From Cloeon dipterum (taxonomy: Eukaryota > Arthropoda > Insecta > Ephemeroptera > Baetidae): 64,000 nucleotides of DNA. Below, one piece after another: positions 11,578 through 24,666 of the stretch. Numbering within the stretch: position 1 is the stretch's first letter; every line of letters starts with the position of its first letter. The notes beneath the pieces are model-generated. The model had not been told where the DNA came from and ran no database searches. It worked only from the letters and a program-made list of their open reading frames with translations. A program made the translations under genes and the position numbers. The DNA is taken from the NCBI RefSeq assembly GCF_949628265.1, contig NC_088789.1, forward strand, positions 29,195,883-29,259,882, read 5' to 3'.

Positions 11578-11676
11578 ATGGCCATTCCCTCCACCTGCTT
11601 GCCAGACGAATGTAGGCAAAAGGTCTGTTGTGTTTGTGTCAAGACGGAAGCAAAGAATCTAGTCAGTTTTTTATAA
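11578..11676 (+). pseudogene. Orphan ZAD first exon
   Basis: An ATG opens a 32-codon frame containing CRQKVCCVCVKTEAKNLV, which resembles the amino end of insect ZAD domains (C-x2-C followed by a charged stretch). It differs from the seven array genes. The frame stops at 11674, close after a possible donor (AGTCA|GTTTTT at about 11665). I find no second half of the ZAD and no fingers on the + strand before 42 kb. It is either the remnant of another zinc-finger gene or the start of a gene with a very long intron. Confidence 0.4.
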
Positions 11677-11963
11677 TTCCACTTAAAAATTGTACAATGT
11701 TAATAATAAAACCACATAAACATTTCACAATTCACAATGTATTCGACTGGCATATATTTTTTACCGAAATTTCCTTGATTATTTTAAAATAATAAATTTT
11801 ACTGAATTAAGTTAAGCAAGAAATCATCGGTAAATTTATTTCTGTCCGAGAATTCAATAAAAAATTATCGGGATTAATTTTAAAAATCAATCCCTCGGCC
11901 AGTTATGGGATGACTATAATTAAAAGTCATCACTGGAATTATTTCATAAATAAAACGGTTTCT

Positions 11964-12020
11964 TCATTTGAGGTTCCCGTAGGTGTCAAATGATTCTAAA
12001 TACATGAACGACACGCCCAA
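11964..12020 (-). pseudogene. Relic of a receptor phosphatase last exon
   Basis: The reverse strand reads YLESFDTYGNLK and then a stop. The last exons of RPTP-1 ([12 protein letters not shown]) and RPTP-2 ([12 protein letters not shown]) end in the same way. The preceding residues do not match and no acceptor is obvious. Together this suggests a decayed fourth copy or an unused alternative last exon. Confidence 0.55.
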
Positions 12021-12896
12021 CATTGTGAATTTTTCTCAACCACATCAGCAAAAGGCGAGCGCTGGCGCTATAAAAAAGCGACAAAAGCAACCAAAGTTAT
12101 GACTTATTTATATTGCGCCACTTTCCTTATGCGGTCTTTTTTATCGTTTCCACTTTGTGAAAAACGCAGGCCTGAGTGTATTATGAGAAGACAGGATTAA
12201 TGTAATTCACGCATGGCTGAAAATATTCATAAATCTTCTCCAAAAATTAAAATAACGCACATCCTCTTCACACTGTTGATATAAAGCCTAACCCAGAGAG
12301 CACTTTTGATTGAAAAACACCAAGGAGATATTTTTCTAGACAGGATACAGACTTCTCTGATTGGAACTTGCAATTTATTTTAATTTTTTGCTTAGGTATC
12401 AAAGTAAAAATTAACCAGCTTAATTATGCTCGAATAAACATACTATTTATTTTGATATCAATAATACAATTAAGATTGTCCCTGTTAAAACTGCGATTCA
12501 ACAAATAATTTTACGTACAGATCGTGCAAAACCATATTTTCAGGGCCATTAAAGGTTTTTGACTGGTTATGTTTCAAACTGATTAATACAAATTTAATTA
12601 CTATTCGTGGATTAATAAAATGCAGAACACTGATTTAAATGCTCAAGGATACACTTAATAAATAGAAAGATATGAAACACAGTAATTATAATGTCTGCGT
12701 GTACAAACGATAGGAGTGTTCATGCTTTAATTAAACATCAATTAAAATTAATTAAAATTATCAGCGTCTCGCGATTCAAATTTTGTTAACCTCTATATAA
12801 TCTAATACATTTTTTATGCTAACATCCTAAATATTATTGCACTAAAAGGTGTTCCATATTGAAGCAAATACATAAATGGGAAAAGTAAAAGGAATC
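12021..12896. other. Intergenic, AT-rich
   Basis: I see no gene, repeat or RNA in this stretch. It separates the relic last exon from the true last exon of RPTP-1. Confidence 0.6.
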
Positions 12897-15800
12897 CTAC
12901 TTGAAGTTTCCGTAGGTATCAAATGAGACCAAATAGTTTTGGGCAGTTTCGTACACAAGTTCGTACTGCATCTAAAAAAAAAACAAAGAAAGGAGGTAAA
13001 TAATAAAATACATCGTGATAATTGTATTTCCGGCATCAGCGTGCACCGACAACAGGGTACCAGCTGCCAATTTTAATTTCTGCAGCGTCGAATTTTCAGA
13101 GATGACCTACTATGCTAAATTCAACTTTGCTAAAAAGACCTTTTACGCTTCATACAAAATTTAATTTTTTTTTACAAATCATTATTGAATTTTTCAACGA
13201 TGTATAGGATAAAAAATTGAAAGCCGGAAGCTCTCTATGGCCGGCGCACGCGATTTATCGCGGTTGCCGCGATAAAATAAGAAATTCCAAACACACTTCG
13301 ATTTATCAACAGAAAATGAAAAAAATTATTTAAAAAACTTACTTCTGAGGAAAGAAACGCCGGTCTCGATTTCCTCAGAGTCCGAACCGCCAGTCCGACG
13401 TCGACCTTGTTCTCCAACTTGATTTTTTCGATCACGAAACCAATGCCGAGGAAAAGGCCGCAGGCCGTCACTCCGTCACTAATCAGAGAGGGATTTTAAT
13501 TTATTTTTTGATCAATTTGCTAAGGGAAATTCGTCACTTACTGGCAAACAACGGCGATGACGTCTTTATCATTGGTCATTTTCAAACTATCCCAGAGCTC
13601 AATGAGCAATTCCGTGTTTGGCGGGGTGACCTTCCCAGGCTTCCAGTCGTAGGCCCATTTCACGCTCACATTTTTGCATATTCCCCTCTAAATTTTTTTT
13701 TATTTTATCAATAAAATAGACCATGCATAAAGAGGTAACCGTATTAAGTTGGACATTCATAGTTTTGAACTTCTTTCCATCATTAAAATCATCCAAAATA
13801 ACTTCGATTTCGCCAAAGATAAATCGGCGTTCTTTCGACGGAAGAAATCCGCCCTTAAAAATAACATTAAAAATCTGAAAGATAAAAACTAGCAAATTTA
13901 TTAACTTCTGAAATATGCGGCTCGTTGAGGACGACGATTTCTTTGACTTTGAACTGGTCGATCATCCTCCAAAAATCCTCAACTGTATTTTTCATCGGCA
14001 CTTGCGTCGCGATAAATTGTTTGGCTTTCTGATATCCGTCTACGGTGACGGCGTTGATAAAACTCATAGTCACTACGTTTTCGTAAGGAAAAAGTCGAAC
14101 GATGGCGCTTGACGCTATAGGAGTTGAATTGTTAAAAATGTGCAAATTAATTGGTAAGCAGAACTTTTTTCTTACACGAAATAAATTCTGGGTATCTGCA
14201 CTTGTCTGTTTCGTTTTTTACAGGCGTTTCCACCCTCTGAAAATCTCTCTCGCAGATTTCCTTCAGTTTAGAAAACCTCTCCTTCAGGTCCTTCTTGTTG
14301 TTTCCCTACAAGAACGTTCAAATTAATTTCAATATTAAATATAATTAATTACATTACCTTTAGATTGTTGTACTCCTCAGTGAACTTGTCACAGCTGATT
14401 TCAAACTTTGGATTTGCAAAAATCTCCAAGAGCACCAGATGTGCGAATTCGTATTGTTTCTGCGAAGTTATTTTTTATAATTTTTCCCTTCTAAACTTTG
14501 CACATTTTTCTTTTTTTTTACCAAATTGTCGACTAAGTTAGCTCTCTGAGACCGCATTCGAGTGAAAATACTGGTGATGTCCATGCGGCCGTGTGATTGA
14601 ACCATTCGAATGCAAGCATCGATCAAAATCACCGTTCCTGTCCTTCCCACTCCAGCACTGAATAAGTTTTGAATAATATTTTCTAGTTCATCCCTCTTAC
14701 TGGACATGTTAAGGAAAATACCTGCAGTGAACCAATATCGGGTGGTTTTTATCTTGACGTTGAATTATTTTCTCAACAAATAAAGCCATTGACTGTGGAT
14801 ACAGCGGCACTCCGTGGTCAGGCCAACTCGTGTAGTGAAGTTGTTGAACCTTGAGCAGATTAATTATTGATTAATTTGTAATAACTAACCTATTTATTTA
14901 CGAGTCTGTTAGTATTATCGCGTGAAACTGATAAAGTTCTCGTGACAAAGTCGGCGTTGATTTCCTCATTAATGGTGCGAACACAAATGCGACCGTGTCT
15001 CTTTTCCTGGTTGTTGTCGGGCCAGTATTTTTCACACTTTTTCTGGTAGGGATTCTTAAGAAAATAATTCTCTCAGCTTTAAGAATTACTATACCTTTCC
15101 TCCTTCAACTAGATTGGTTACCATAACAATCAACGACACATTTTCCTGCCAAACCATTCGCCAAAAATCATTGAGAGTGTTTGCCGTTGGTCCTTGGCTC
15201 GCAATATAAGCTTTTGGCCGCTCATTACCCTTCGAAATCAGTTACATTAATTAAATATTAGATTGATAAAACATTGATTATTACGTCCACGTAGTTGGCG
15301 TTGATGTAGTCGGAGTGAACATCTCCAGCAAGAAGCTCCAGTTTCACTCGGGAAGAGTCGTAAGCGGCCAAATTCGCGTAACGGTTCTTGCTTTTATTTT
15401 CCGGTCTGGATCCGCAATCCCAGGACTGAGTTTGACCTCGCGGGAATTTCTTAATATTTAGATTAAATTTTAACCGAATGCAGAAATTTGAATTTACCTC
15501 GAACTGCTCCTTGAGGAAGTTTCCTGCAAAGGCTGATAGCAAGTACCGTTCAATCTCGGTTGAGTTGGAATCTTTTGGCCTATCTCCTATTACGACAGCT
15601 TGAGCTTCTAACGGTGGCAAAGCCTGTATTTCATTTCTCCGATTATCCGAGTTATTGCTGAAGTGGACGCTGGGTTGTTCGTTAATTGGCCGAGTTTTCT
15701 TCCATTTCCGTAAATAAAACCAAACTGCGAAAGTTGCGAGCGCGGCCAAAATCACCAATGTTATTATAACTGAGGTGAGCACAGAATTTGATTGGTTTTC

Positions 15801-18800
15801 TTGTTTTACTGAAATATCTTGGTTAAGTTTTTCCCATATAAAATACATAATTAATAGGCTCACGTTTGGATTGACAGTTAGCACATGTGTAGTTCCTATA
15901 AAATGTCAACGATTCTGTCATTTTAAGCTTTATTTTGTGTTCTCCGCATTTGCAGTTAGTAACAGATTTCTGAAAGTCGATCTCGTCTAACGGTTCGTCC
16001 AAAACTTTAACAGTGTCATTGTAGAACACCGTCAGCCACATTGGTCGGCACAGTTCCTCTTTTGCGGCAGAGCTGACATTCAAGCTGATGGAAAACGTGT
16101 TGCTCTTGGTTCCTTCTACCACAATAAATGCATCATCTGTGTTTCATTATGTTTAATTAGTCTAATTAATTTAAAAAGATAAAACTATCTTTCCAAGAGG
16201 CCTGCAATTAGTTGTAAAATCGAGCGCTTGTCCAGGAAAAAGATTTTGAGGGTATTTCTCTGCGCCTGACTCAAAAAGGACAAATCTTATGTTGTAATCG
16301 GTATTTGGCCTCAAATTTGAAAGGGTAAACTCCTTTTGGTTGCTTTGAATCAACTCTCCGCTTGCATTTCTCCATTGTGGTTCTGCTTTCTAAAAGCAAT
16401 TGATTATTTTAACGTGCACAAATTAATTTTAAATTTTGGTCTCACGTACTTTCTTGTATTGAATCAAGATTTGGTTCCCTCTTGCTTTTCCCCTTAAACT
16501 CGCAGCCAGGTCCAGAACGATCGCATTCAATTCAATTTTCTTGCTTTTTGGAACTTCCGTTTGAATTTCTAGAGTTTGATTTTGATATTCAAAACAATCC
16601 AAAGGTGCAGTAACTTATTTTACTGTTCGTGCATTCGGGGTAAGTATATCCGGCAACGCAATCACCTCGACATCTTCCGTCACTTTGATAATAAGTTTCG
16701 TTGAAACAAAATCGATTGTGGGTCTGGGAGCAGTTTCTGCCGAACTTTCTTCCATTGCATTCTATCAGTCCGTTATTTTTTTCACGTGAAAATATATTAG
16801 TATATATTAAAAACAACAATAACAGTAATAATTATACAGAAATTCTTGCAAATTCGTAAGTTATGAATTTCCATGTGTAAAAAAAGGAATGATGGAAATG
16901 GAAAATCAGTGTTAAAAAATATTGATGGTGATTCAAAAACCAAAGTGCTTGAGGCAACTTTTATGGTAAAATTAGCAGCTAGTTGTTGTTTCTAAATAGA
17001 TGCATTTCTGTTCTAAATAAATATTTTACAGTAATAATTAACTTTCAGCAAAATAATAATTTCAAAGAAATGGTTCCCTGCTCATCTTAATAAAAAATGA
17101 ATAAATCATATTACCAAATCATATCAACTTAGAACAGGAGAATGATTGAGATACAAACCCTCGATACACTGGGGGAATATTACTGCCTCTGCGCATCCAT
17201 GTAGACAGTTTCCATCAACGGGGTTGATTCCGTAGTACATGCATTTTTTCGTGGAAATTTGAGAGCAATTAACTCCATAAGTGTTGCCCTGGCAGCCTAC
17301 GAGTGATATAAATCAGTAAATTTATTATTATTTTTGCTGATTTAATGCTTAATTCAGAAACTGTCCCTCAATAATTACATTGTAATTTCACAAAATTAAA
17401 TCTATGAGGACTGTTAGTCCAATAAATGACCACGAAATATCTATAAATAACTCCTACTCCGCCAGTTCAAATTCACACTTTTAAATAAAATATATGTTGA
17501 TTTAATCGCATAAAATACTGTTCCATTATTTTGTGACTTTATATTTTTCAACGATGTTTGGCTTTCATGATTCACGAAAAACGTGGAACCCCGCACTGAA
17601 AAACTGTCCGGCGGCACAGTTTCCTCCTCAGTGTTGCCGTTTCCCAAATTCAATCTTTTTTACTTGTGATACATTCATTTTTTATTAAAAGTACTATAGA
17701 CATCCTCAAAATGGGTGCAAATCAGATCTATTGAACTACCAAGCTTCAATAGGATGTGCTCTTTTCATTACCTTCTACGCATCTCGGTGGGTTCTTGTAT
17801 CCTAGGGAACAACCCCCTTTACATTTTCCATTTATTGGATCGAATGTCCCATCTAAACATTTGGAGGGAGAAAATTCAGCGCAGTCCTGCCCGAAAAATC
17901 CTCCAGTGCATTCTATATAATTATTCAAACAAATAAAAGATTTAAGGACCTAAAATTGATGTTAAAGTTTTAGATTGTACGACGAAAATTATCAGAATAT
18001 TCGTGCAATCAATATAACAATTTTTTGACCAGCCAAAAGTCGGGATACAAACCACTTTCACAATCTGGGGATTGGTAGCCAAGTGCGCACCCACGGATGC
18101 AGTCTCCGTAAGCACGGTCGATTTCGTCATTTAAACAATGTTTATTGGATTTGCTAGCGCAGTTCAAGCCAAAGATTTTGCCTTGACAAGCTGAAAAATA
18201 TTAAGTGTATTTTAAAAATTTTAATTTACGCACAGCATTACTAGTGTAGCAATTTTTTCCGGAAAACCCAGCAAAGCAGGAACAGTTTAGACGATTCTCC
18301 TGATTGCTACACAGTTGGTATCCAGCACAATCTCCTCCAAATTTTCTGCAATCGCTGAGATTATACAGGACTAAAATACAAATTATATGTAAATTCAAAA
18401 AATGGAAAAATTGAAGCCTTCAAAATACGGTTTGTGAAGTGATTCTTGTTGGTGCCTAGCGTTGTTTTTTCTTCACCCAAAGCATTGCAATTCGACATGA
18501 TTGGCGCCGTAGGTACTATTTTGAGATTTTGAATAAAATCGACTTTCTCAAAATATATTACTCACCTTCTTTGCAGAATTTAATCCCTCCGAGGACGAGA
18601 TCTGCAAAGTGAGCCACCAGCCTGACATTCCAACCCTTTTTCAGTGTGAATGATGTTGAAGTAATTCTCTGCTCAATCCACTCCATTTTTCCACTTATTT
18701 TTATTGGGAATTCTCGATTGTAACGTCCATCCCACACTACTAAGGTTAGTGCTGTTTTATTACTTCCCAAGCTCTCTTTCGTAAGGTACACGATGTCGAC

Positions 18801-21538
18801 ACAAAACGCATTTGGAAAATCATTCCAAATTGGCAATTCCAAGTAGCGCTTGGCATCGGCATGCAAAGAACGTAGCACTCCATCTAAGTAAGCATTCATG
18901 AAAGAAATTCGCAAAAATAGATTGAGTATAGCGTACATTTGTGAATTTTGAATTGACCTTCGCTGTTTGTTCTGAATGAGAGATGGTAGTTCCATAAACT
19001 TTGTGAAGAGCTGCAAAAGAAGTAAATTAATGCGGTTTCAAAAATTTTTTGATTTATTAAATTTGGAATATAAGTTGAATATAACATATCAACCATTTTC
19101 CCGCAACACTGCACACCGATCACACCCTATTCTAGACGCCAGAACAAAATCAAATCTCAAATTCTGAATCAGCGCAAAAGTGTGGTCTAAAATACACTTT
19201 TCACGATGAATTTTCGAAACTTTTCCATAGAGATATAACATGGAACATTGGATTCCCGTGCAGGCATTTTTTAATATGGAATATGGATTTTGGGGTGCAG
19301 TGATGAAGGCGCTCATCCAAAATGGTTGAATATTTCACCAACAAAACTGTCAGTTTCTGAACGACTCTTGCCATTGAAATTTCGATCCCACCGATCCATC
19401 GTTTCTTTTTGAACATTGAATATTGCCCCTCGAATATATATAAATGATTGCAATCATTATTAAAATAAATAACCCTTCTCTCATCCACCTCTTAATTTAC
19501 CTATTTAATTACGATGACCACGATGCGCTGTGAAATCTTAAAAACTAATTCAATCACGCTCACAATAAATTGAAAAACCAAGCACTCATTGAAAAGCAAT
19601 TTTGAATAGTTGCTAGCAAACCTGGCAAAGTGATGAATTTGTATCTTGTTTCCCGTTACGTTTAGGACATCTTCACGATTGTGACCATCAAACGAAATTT
19701 CAAATGTGGCATGCGCCCATCTCTTCCCTTTGTAGAAAACATTTTCATTCTAAGAAAAGTCACGCATATATTAGAGTTGGGGGTTAAAGGCAGTCGAATT
19801 TCTTTCCTGGCGATAAAAGCAAGACTCTAGTTTGAAATATGAAATTGCGAAAATAATATTTGAAATAATCATTATTGCGCTTAGAAACGATCACTTTCAT
19901 TTTTATTTGAACAACTTAATCCGTGTAGACCTTTTACGCAAGTTTTCTTTCTGGGTTTACTATCTTTATAATTTTAAATACCAACCGATTTAATTTTTGT
20001 AAAACCTCCACAACTTTGAACACCGCTCCCAACATCAGGAATGAAATCACAGGATCTCAAAACAGAACGATGTTGTGTTTCCCATCCGTCAATGACAGCG
20101 TTAAATCCTTTTCTCAGGGTTGGATTATCCGTGAAGAGGAACTGCGCAGAGTCGCTAGCCAAAATTGAAAAATGCATTTTGAAGCTGTGCGGTCGTGTGA
20201 TTTCGATTTTTTCCTGATATTTTCCATTGGTGGAGACGACCGGCAGATCTGAAATTTAGAGACTGCAATCCTGACACAGCCGGAGAACAGAATTTCAGAC
20301 TATTTACCATGCCAACGGTAATCACGGACTAACGGGAAAGGATCTGATGATTTATCTGTATTAAATTCGTATTTCCAGCCATTAACACTCTTGAACCAAT
20401 AGACACACCCATTTTCTATCACCAGATTGCAATCGTATGTAGCGGGAGTGTTGGAAGAGTAATAACCATCTAAAAGAGTAAAACCACGAAATCCGGATTA
20501 CTGGAGCCTGCCAAGATAACACTTATGTATGGGATGATTTCCCTGTGTGACAAAAAGGTCATCGAACCGAACCCAACATTGCCGTGGAAGAAAAATAAAC
20601 TGTCCCGAAAAATTATTCGCCGTGTGCTTAGGTGCGGCTAAAATAAGAAAGAAGTGAGACAAATTTCTGTTGCTTCAATTTTTTTTCTATTAGACTTCTA
20701 TATATTGTTCCTGTCCGTTGCGTCCGCAGTTTTCATATTGCATGTGATAATAGATTTTATTTTATTTCCGAAAGACACACTGGAACCAAATTTTTGCATA
20801 TTCCAATTAATATACTGATAGTTGAAAATGTTGGGTACATAAATTTTTCCAATAAAATTATTTATGTGACGTACGAGCAGAGGCGTAAAGCAAAACGCAC
20901 GTTGCTTTGGCGCGCGCAATGCTTGAACCTTTTAGTCGCTACTGCGCAAGCGTCACCCCCAAGCATATATCACGGCATTGGCAGCTGTGACGTCGGAAGG
21001 GTGACGCACTGGCGCAACAGCGAGCAAAAGCAAAGTGCGTTTTGTTTTACACCTCTGCTCGCACAATAGAACCAATTTTCTCGATCGAAATAATAATAAA
21101 CCCTTCTACCTCAACCTTCAGAATCGATTGGAACAAAAAAATGTGGTTTCAGTGGGTCTGTAAACCGAGAAAATTTGGTTTCAATACCGCATGTTGTCTA
21201 ACCACACACACAAAAGTAAGCGCACAATTGGGCTTCAGAGACAAATCGAATATTTTACTACCTCAAATAATTATGGACATCATGACAACAACAACAAAAA
21301 TCAAAAAATACTTGCATTTATCGTGATTATTCGGTGTTCCTGCTGTGCCACCCGATGTTTTGTCAGTGACGCATGACTGCAACTCACCATCTTTCCAAAT
21401 TTCAAACTCGTATCCGTTCGTGCCGTTGAGTTCTGATCATTTTGAAGATTAACGACCACACTTTAGGAACACTCCTATTTATCACTAACCTCTTAGAAGA
21501 AGAAAAACAATCAACTGGGCAGAGAAACGCCCAAACAT
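12897..21538 (-). CDS. Receptor protein tyrosine phosphatase, RPTP-1 (catalytically intact D1)
   Basis: About 30 exons, roughly 1,490 residues. Exon 1 (21490-21538) encodes a signal peptide ([16 protein letters not shown]). Exon 5 (19986-20248) resembles Methyltransf_FA domains ([21 protein letters not shown]). Exon 8 (18566-18883) encodes a beta-sandwich-like stretch ending [16 protein letters not shown]. Exons 10-14 (18242-18370, 18053-18190, 17772-17912, 17159-17296, 16666-16761) are EGF-like, with phase 1 at both ends. FN3 is at 16186-16389, the membrane helix at 15498-15808. D1 spans 14522-15449: [18 protein letters not shown] and [10 protein letters not shown] (split by an intron; Cys codon 14724-14726). 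D2 spans 13343-14114; its loop VCHDGVTACG lacks the Arg and is presumably inactive. The last exon is 12897-12971. Junctions 3/4 and 16/17 do not phase with simple GT-AG choices, so the model is approximate there. Family role: dephosphorylating phosphotyrosine at the plasma membrane; the ligand is unknown. Confidence 0.85.
16589..16665 (-). promoter_or_regulatory. 52-nt intron whose retention would give a soluble receptor
   Basis: Intron 14 of RPTP-1 is best read as 16614-16665 (CGAG|GTGATT to AAATAAG|TTACTG). If unspliced, the frame completes the fifth EGF module ([10 protein letters not shown]) and stops at 16589-16591, upstream of the membrane helix. RPTP-2 has the same arrangement at 28749-28800 with its stop at 28724-28726. 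Confidence 0.45.
20871..21064. mobile_element. 194-bp inverted-repeat element (MITE), in RPTP-1 intron
   Basis: The ends are imperfect inverted repeats of about 30 bp: GTACGAGCAGAGGCGTAAAG on the left, and the reverse complement of TTTTACACCTCTGCTCGCAC on the right. The interior is GC-rich. The element occupies the same site in RPTP-2 (32628) and RPTP-3 (40520), so insertion predates triplication. CAGAGGTGTAAA is hAT-like, but I see no clear target duplication. Confidence 0.7.
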
Positions 21539-21974
21539 GGTTGTAATTTCCCAATCAGCTCGGCCGAGAGCTCAAGCTACACTGTAACGGAGCAAGCAAA
21601 AGCAAGGAAGTAAAGTGGACTCGATCATTTCCTTGTGTGTTTTATCTCAAAGTTACTCGAGCATGAATTTTAACAAAAAAGCAATAAGTGAAAAATAATA
21701 AGGAAATTTATGTATGCTCAGAATTACAAAATGATATTTTCATAATTACAATCTGTAGGGAAACTTCTGTTTGTCTCTCGACAGAAGAATGTATTAATTA
21801 TTTTCTATAGGAGAGTAATAGATTTTACTCAAAAAGCTGCCGCAGCGTATCTCTCAATAAGAATCGTCAGGACTTGTGAGTTACTTTTTTTTGCTCTTTT
21901 TATCCCTGTCCGTGGACGGGGAAAGGCGGCGCGCACTGCACTAGCACGAATGCTGAAACCCGGGTGCGAATAAC

Positions 21975-22100
21975 ACCGCGAACGGATAGCATGGGCGCAC
22001 CAGGCCGCACAGGGACCCAGCCCACTCAAAGGCCACTTGCCTCCGCACCGAGGACTGCATTGAAACGCTAGACATTCGTCCCGTGAAGCCAAATCGCTAG
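21975..22100. repeat. SINE-like dispersed repeat, copy b
   Basis: CCGCACCGAGGACTGCATTG, then AAACGCTAGACATTCGTCCC, preceded by AACACCGCGAACGGAT. Same orientation as copy a. Confidence 0.55.
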
Positions 22101-22384
22101 AAAATAAACGAGCCATGGGAAATAAAGTTTAAATTTAATCAACTGGTGTGAAAGATTAAAAAATAAAACACGACTTATCAAGTTGTATGACGTAGGTTAC
22201 ACTAAAATATAAATTCGTAAGTTGTTATCGAACTAAGTATTGATAAGGCTAAATTTTTGTTACAAAAGCTACATATTTTTTCTTTCTTGACATCCGTGTT
22301 TCCATTTTTAAAAATTTAACTCTCTAATTTTTTTACAGGCTGAGAAAACATACAAAACGTAGCAGAAGGTAGTCAGAAGTCATA

Positions 22385-23990
22385 AATTGTCTATGCAACC
22401 TCCTCAGGGTAAACGGTGACCTTTCAAAAGTGCAAAACGCGATTTTTCGATATTCGCGGCTCCCCCAGCGGGGGCCCTATGGGCCCCAGGGCAAACTCGA
22501 GATTAGAACAGGTGACGAGTAGACAAAGCCAACGGTGTGCGGGAAACATTTTCCCGCCCCATAGCAAAAAAGCTATTAACCGGGCAAATTTGCCCATTTG
22601 TTACCTGAGTACCCTTCGGCAGGTATATCTCTGGATATAAGCAAAATGTAAATAAAATGGCTCCATCATCGATGTGCAATTTATCTGCAAACATTTTAAG
22701 ACCAAATTCGACCTGATCGGATGAAAAAACTTGGGAGGAGATAGGTTTAGCGCGCGGCGCGGAAGGGTTTTTCGCATCCCCTAAGCTTAACATGGGAATT
22801 TCGAATTCCGATTTCAGGCAGCAAAAAATGCTTTTCGGCCACGACTGCAATACTATACTCTTCCGCTCGGAAAACAGTCCCTGCAAACCGATTTTGGCGG
22901 AAATTCGGGCCATAGGCGAATTACGGCGGTGCATTGAATATCCGCGTTTTGCCGTGCACGCAAATGGCCGCAGGCTGAAAATACGCGCGGCGGCGCCACG
23001 GAGCCGCCGTGCGCTCAATTTCGAATTTGACCATCGGACACAAACGACTGCGTGCGCGCCTGTCCGGAACCAAATTTTTAGCGGTCTAACTCTGCCCAAA
23101 TTGATTTTATAACGGTTTTTCGGTTTTTGGTGTGCAAAACGTGTGCACAGCAACGCACACGCAGCGCCTGAAATAGTTATATTTTTGCCAAAATTCGAGT
23201 ATTCGCCGCAGCGTCAACCGCGACCCCTCATTCGAATGTGCCCGCCGAGCACTTCAACCTGGCGTGCCCAAACGACCTTCATCAGGGTTCCCCGACCTGA
23301 GATCGATTCCCAGGCCGAATTTAATTGCTTTTTCAGCGTTTTCCAGCATGTTTAACGCTGCATTACGTCTACTAGCCGCATTTCAAACCACCAACCTCCA
23401 CAGGTCGCCAACCCTGAGCACTTTCACTACGCGATTTTAGCGGCGGCAACGATTCATATCACATCCTTCGTCTCACTTAGAGTGCATAAAAGTGCGTTTT
23501 GAATTCGCGCGAGCGGCGCAATTTGCCCAGCGCAAAGACACATTTTATAATTCATTTTTTTGCCAAAATTCGAGTATTCGCCGCAGCGTCGACCGTGAAC
23601 CCTCATTCGAAATAGCCCGCCAAGGACTTTAACCTGCCGCGACCGGTCGACCTTTCTCAGGGTCCCCCGACCTGAAACCCTCGAACAGAGCGCCTAGGTG
23701 TTTCCCGTCCAAAGACTGGACCGGCGGAGCGATTTTCGCGCGCGACCCCTCCCCGGAAGCGTCTCGCAAGCACGCGCACCCCCCAACCACCCCGGCGACC
23801 TTTCTCAGGGTGGCCACCCCGAGATCTCTCCCAGAGGCGGTTTTCCTGGCGTTTCCGGCGCCGCATGCGCCGGCGCGCCCCCGCCCGGCGGTCGCCGCCC
23901 GCGTCCGGGTTAGGGGGCGTATCCGAGTTGGCCCCCGCCCCCGAGTTAACCCCAACTCGGAACTCTAGTGCGAAGCGCTTGTTCAGTGAA
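22385..23990. repeat. GC-rich, CpG-dense block with internal repeats, first copy
   Basis: GC rises abruptly against an AT-rich background. CGACCTTTCTCAGGGT-like motifs and their reverse (ACCCTGAG) recur near 22403, 23273, 23405, 23648 and 23796. A unit starting AATTCGAGTATTCGCCGCAG occurs twice, about 375 bp apart (near 23194 and 23568). It contains a near-palindrome GGGGGCCCTATGGGCCCC. It lies 0.9-2.5 kb upstream of RPTP-1. Its origin (satellite fragment, transposon piece or CpG-rich regulatory region) is undetermined. Confidence 0.65.
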
Positions 23991-24660
23991 TAATGTGCAT
24001 TAGGCTGCCATCTGTACGGGTGAAGGATAATTATTTGTGAATTTCCTTATGTAGTGCGCGTTTGGCCTTACTTACTCAGCCCGGAAGTAGCTTATCGATA
24101 GCGGGCAACTCTCGCGTGAAAGGGGGATTGGCCGCAAATATTGTGTTGCTGTTTCTTGTCGCGCCTGATTTTAAAAATTGAAAACTTTTTCCTGCTTAGT
24201 CTAAATTAATTATGGGTAATTTTATCAATAAAGCAACCACCTTGACAGTTGATAATTCCTTTATTATTAGTATTAATAAATGTTTTTTTGCATGATTTCA
24301 TGAACAAACAAATAACATTGTAATTTTGAGGGAGAATTTTCTGTCCCTCACGCGTACTTAAGTTGTGTCTATATAATTAAAATTGTATTTTATAAGATCT
24401 TCCATTATTTGTAGTACTAAAACTATTCATACGTAATTATTTTCTTTATCCTTAACGAATCCTTGACTTTAACTTGTTTTTTAAAAGTGCTGAATTTTAC
24501 TGTCTAAATATTCGGAGTCAGCTTTACATTTGTAATTTTAATTTTTAAATGCGCATTTCATTATTTAATTAAACTTAAAAACTAAAGTTTTACTTGATGT
24601 TTAGGGTTAAAAATGTGATTAAGGTAAAGAAGGGTAATAAAATGTTGTGTTTATAGATTA
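23991..24660. other. AT-rich spacer
   Basis: No gene seen. It is duplicated almost exactly at about 35740-36375. Confidence 0.6.
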
Positions 24661-24666
24661 ATTCAC

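Larger units (their letters stand above)
21600..24660. repeat. 3.1-kb direct repeat between RPTP copies (first copy)
   Basis: From the RPTP-1 5' flank to just before the RPTP-2 last exon. It is nearly identical to about 33350-36380, with scattered substitutions and small indels, including the GC-rich block. It belongs to the roughly 11.7-kb period of the RPTP tandem duplication. I see no convincing gene: the long minus-strand frame in the GC block shifts frame between the two copies. Confidence 0.8.

Noticed and set aside
17441..17653. Minus-strand 70-codon ORF between EGF exons of RPTP-1
   Set aside because: Its counterpart in RPTP-2 (about 29730-29920) carries an indel and a stop, and no splice sites frame it; it is intronic.
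22503..23153. Long minus-strand ORF (216 codons) in the GC-rich block
   Set aside because: The duplicate at about 34198-34815 changes frame halfway relative to it (SSQVFSSDQV against SSQVFHPIRW), and no domain is recognisable. Open frames are expected by chance in GC-rich sequence.
23629..23955. Arg/Gly-rich ORFs on both strands of the GC-rich block
   Set aside because: Composition-driven, overlapping on both strands, no homology; indels between the two copies are not multiples of three.
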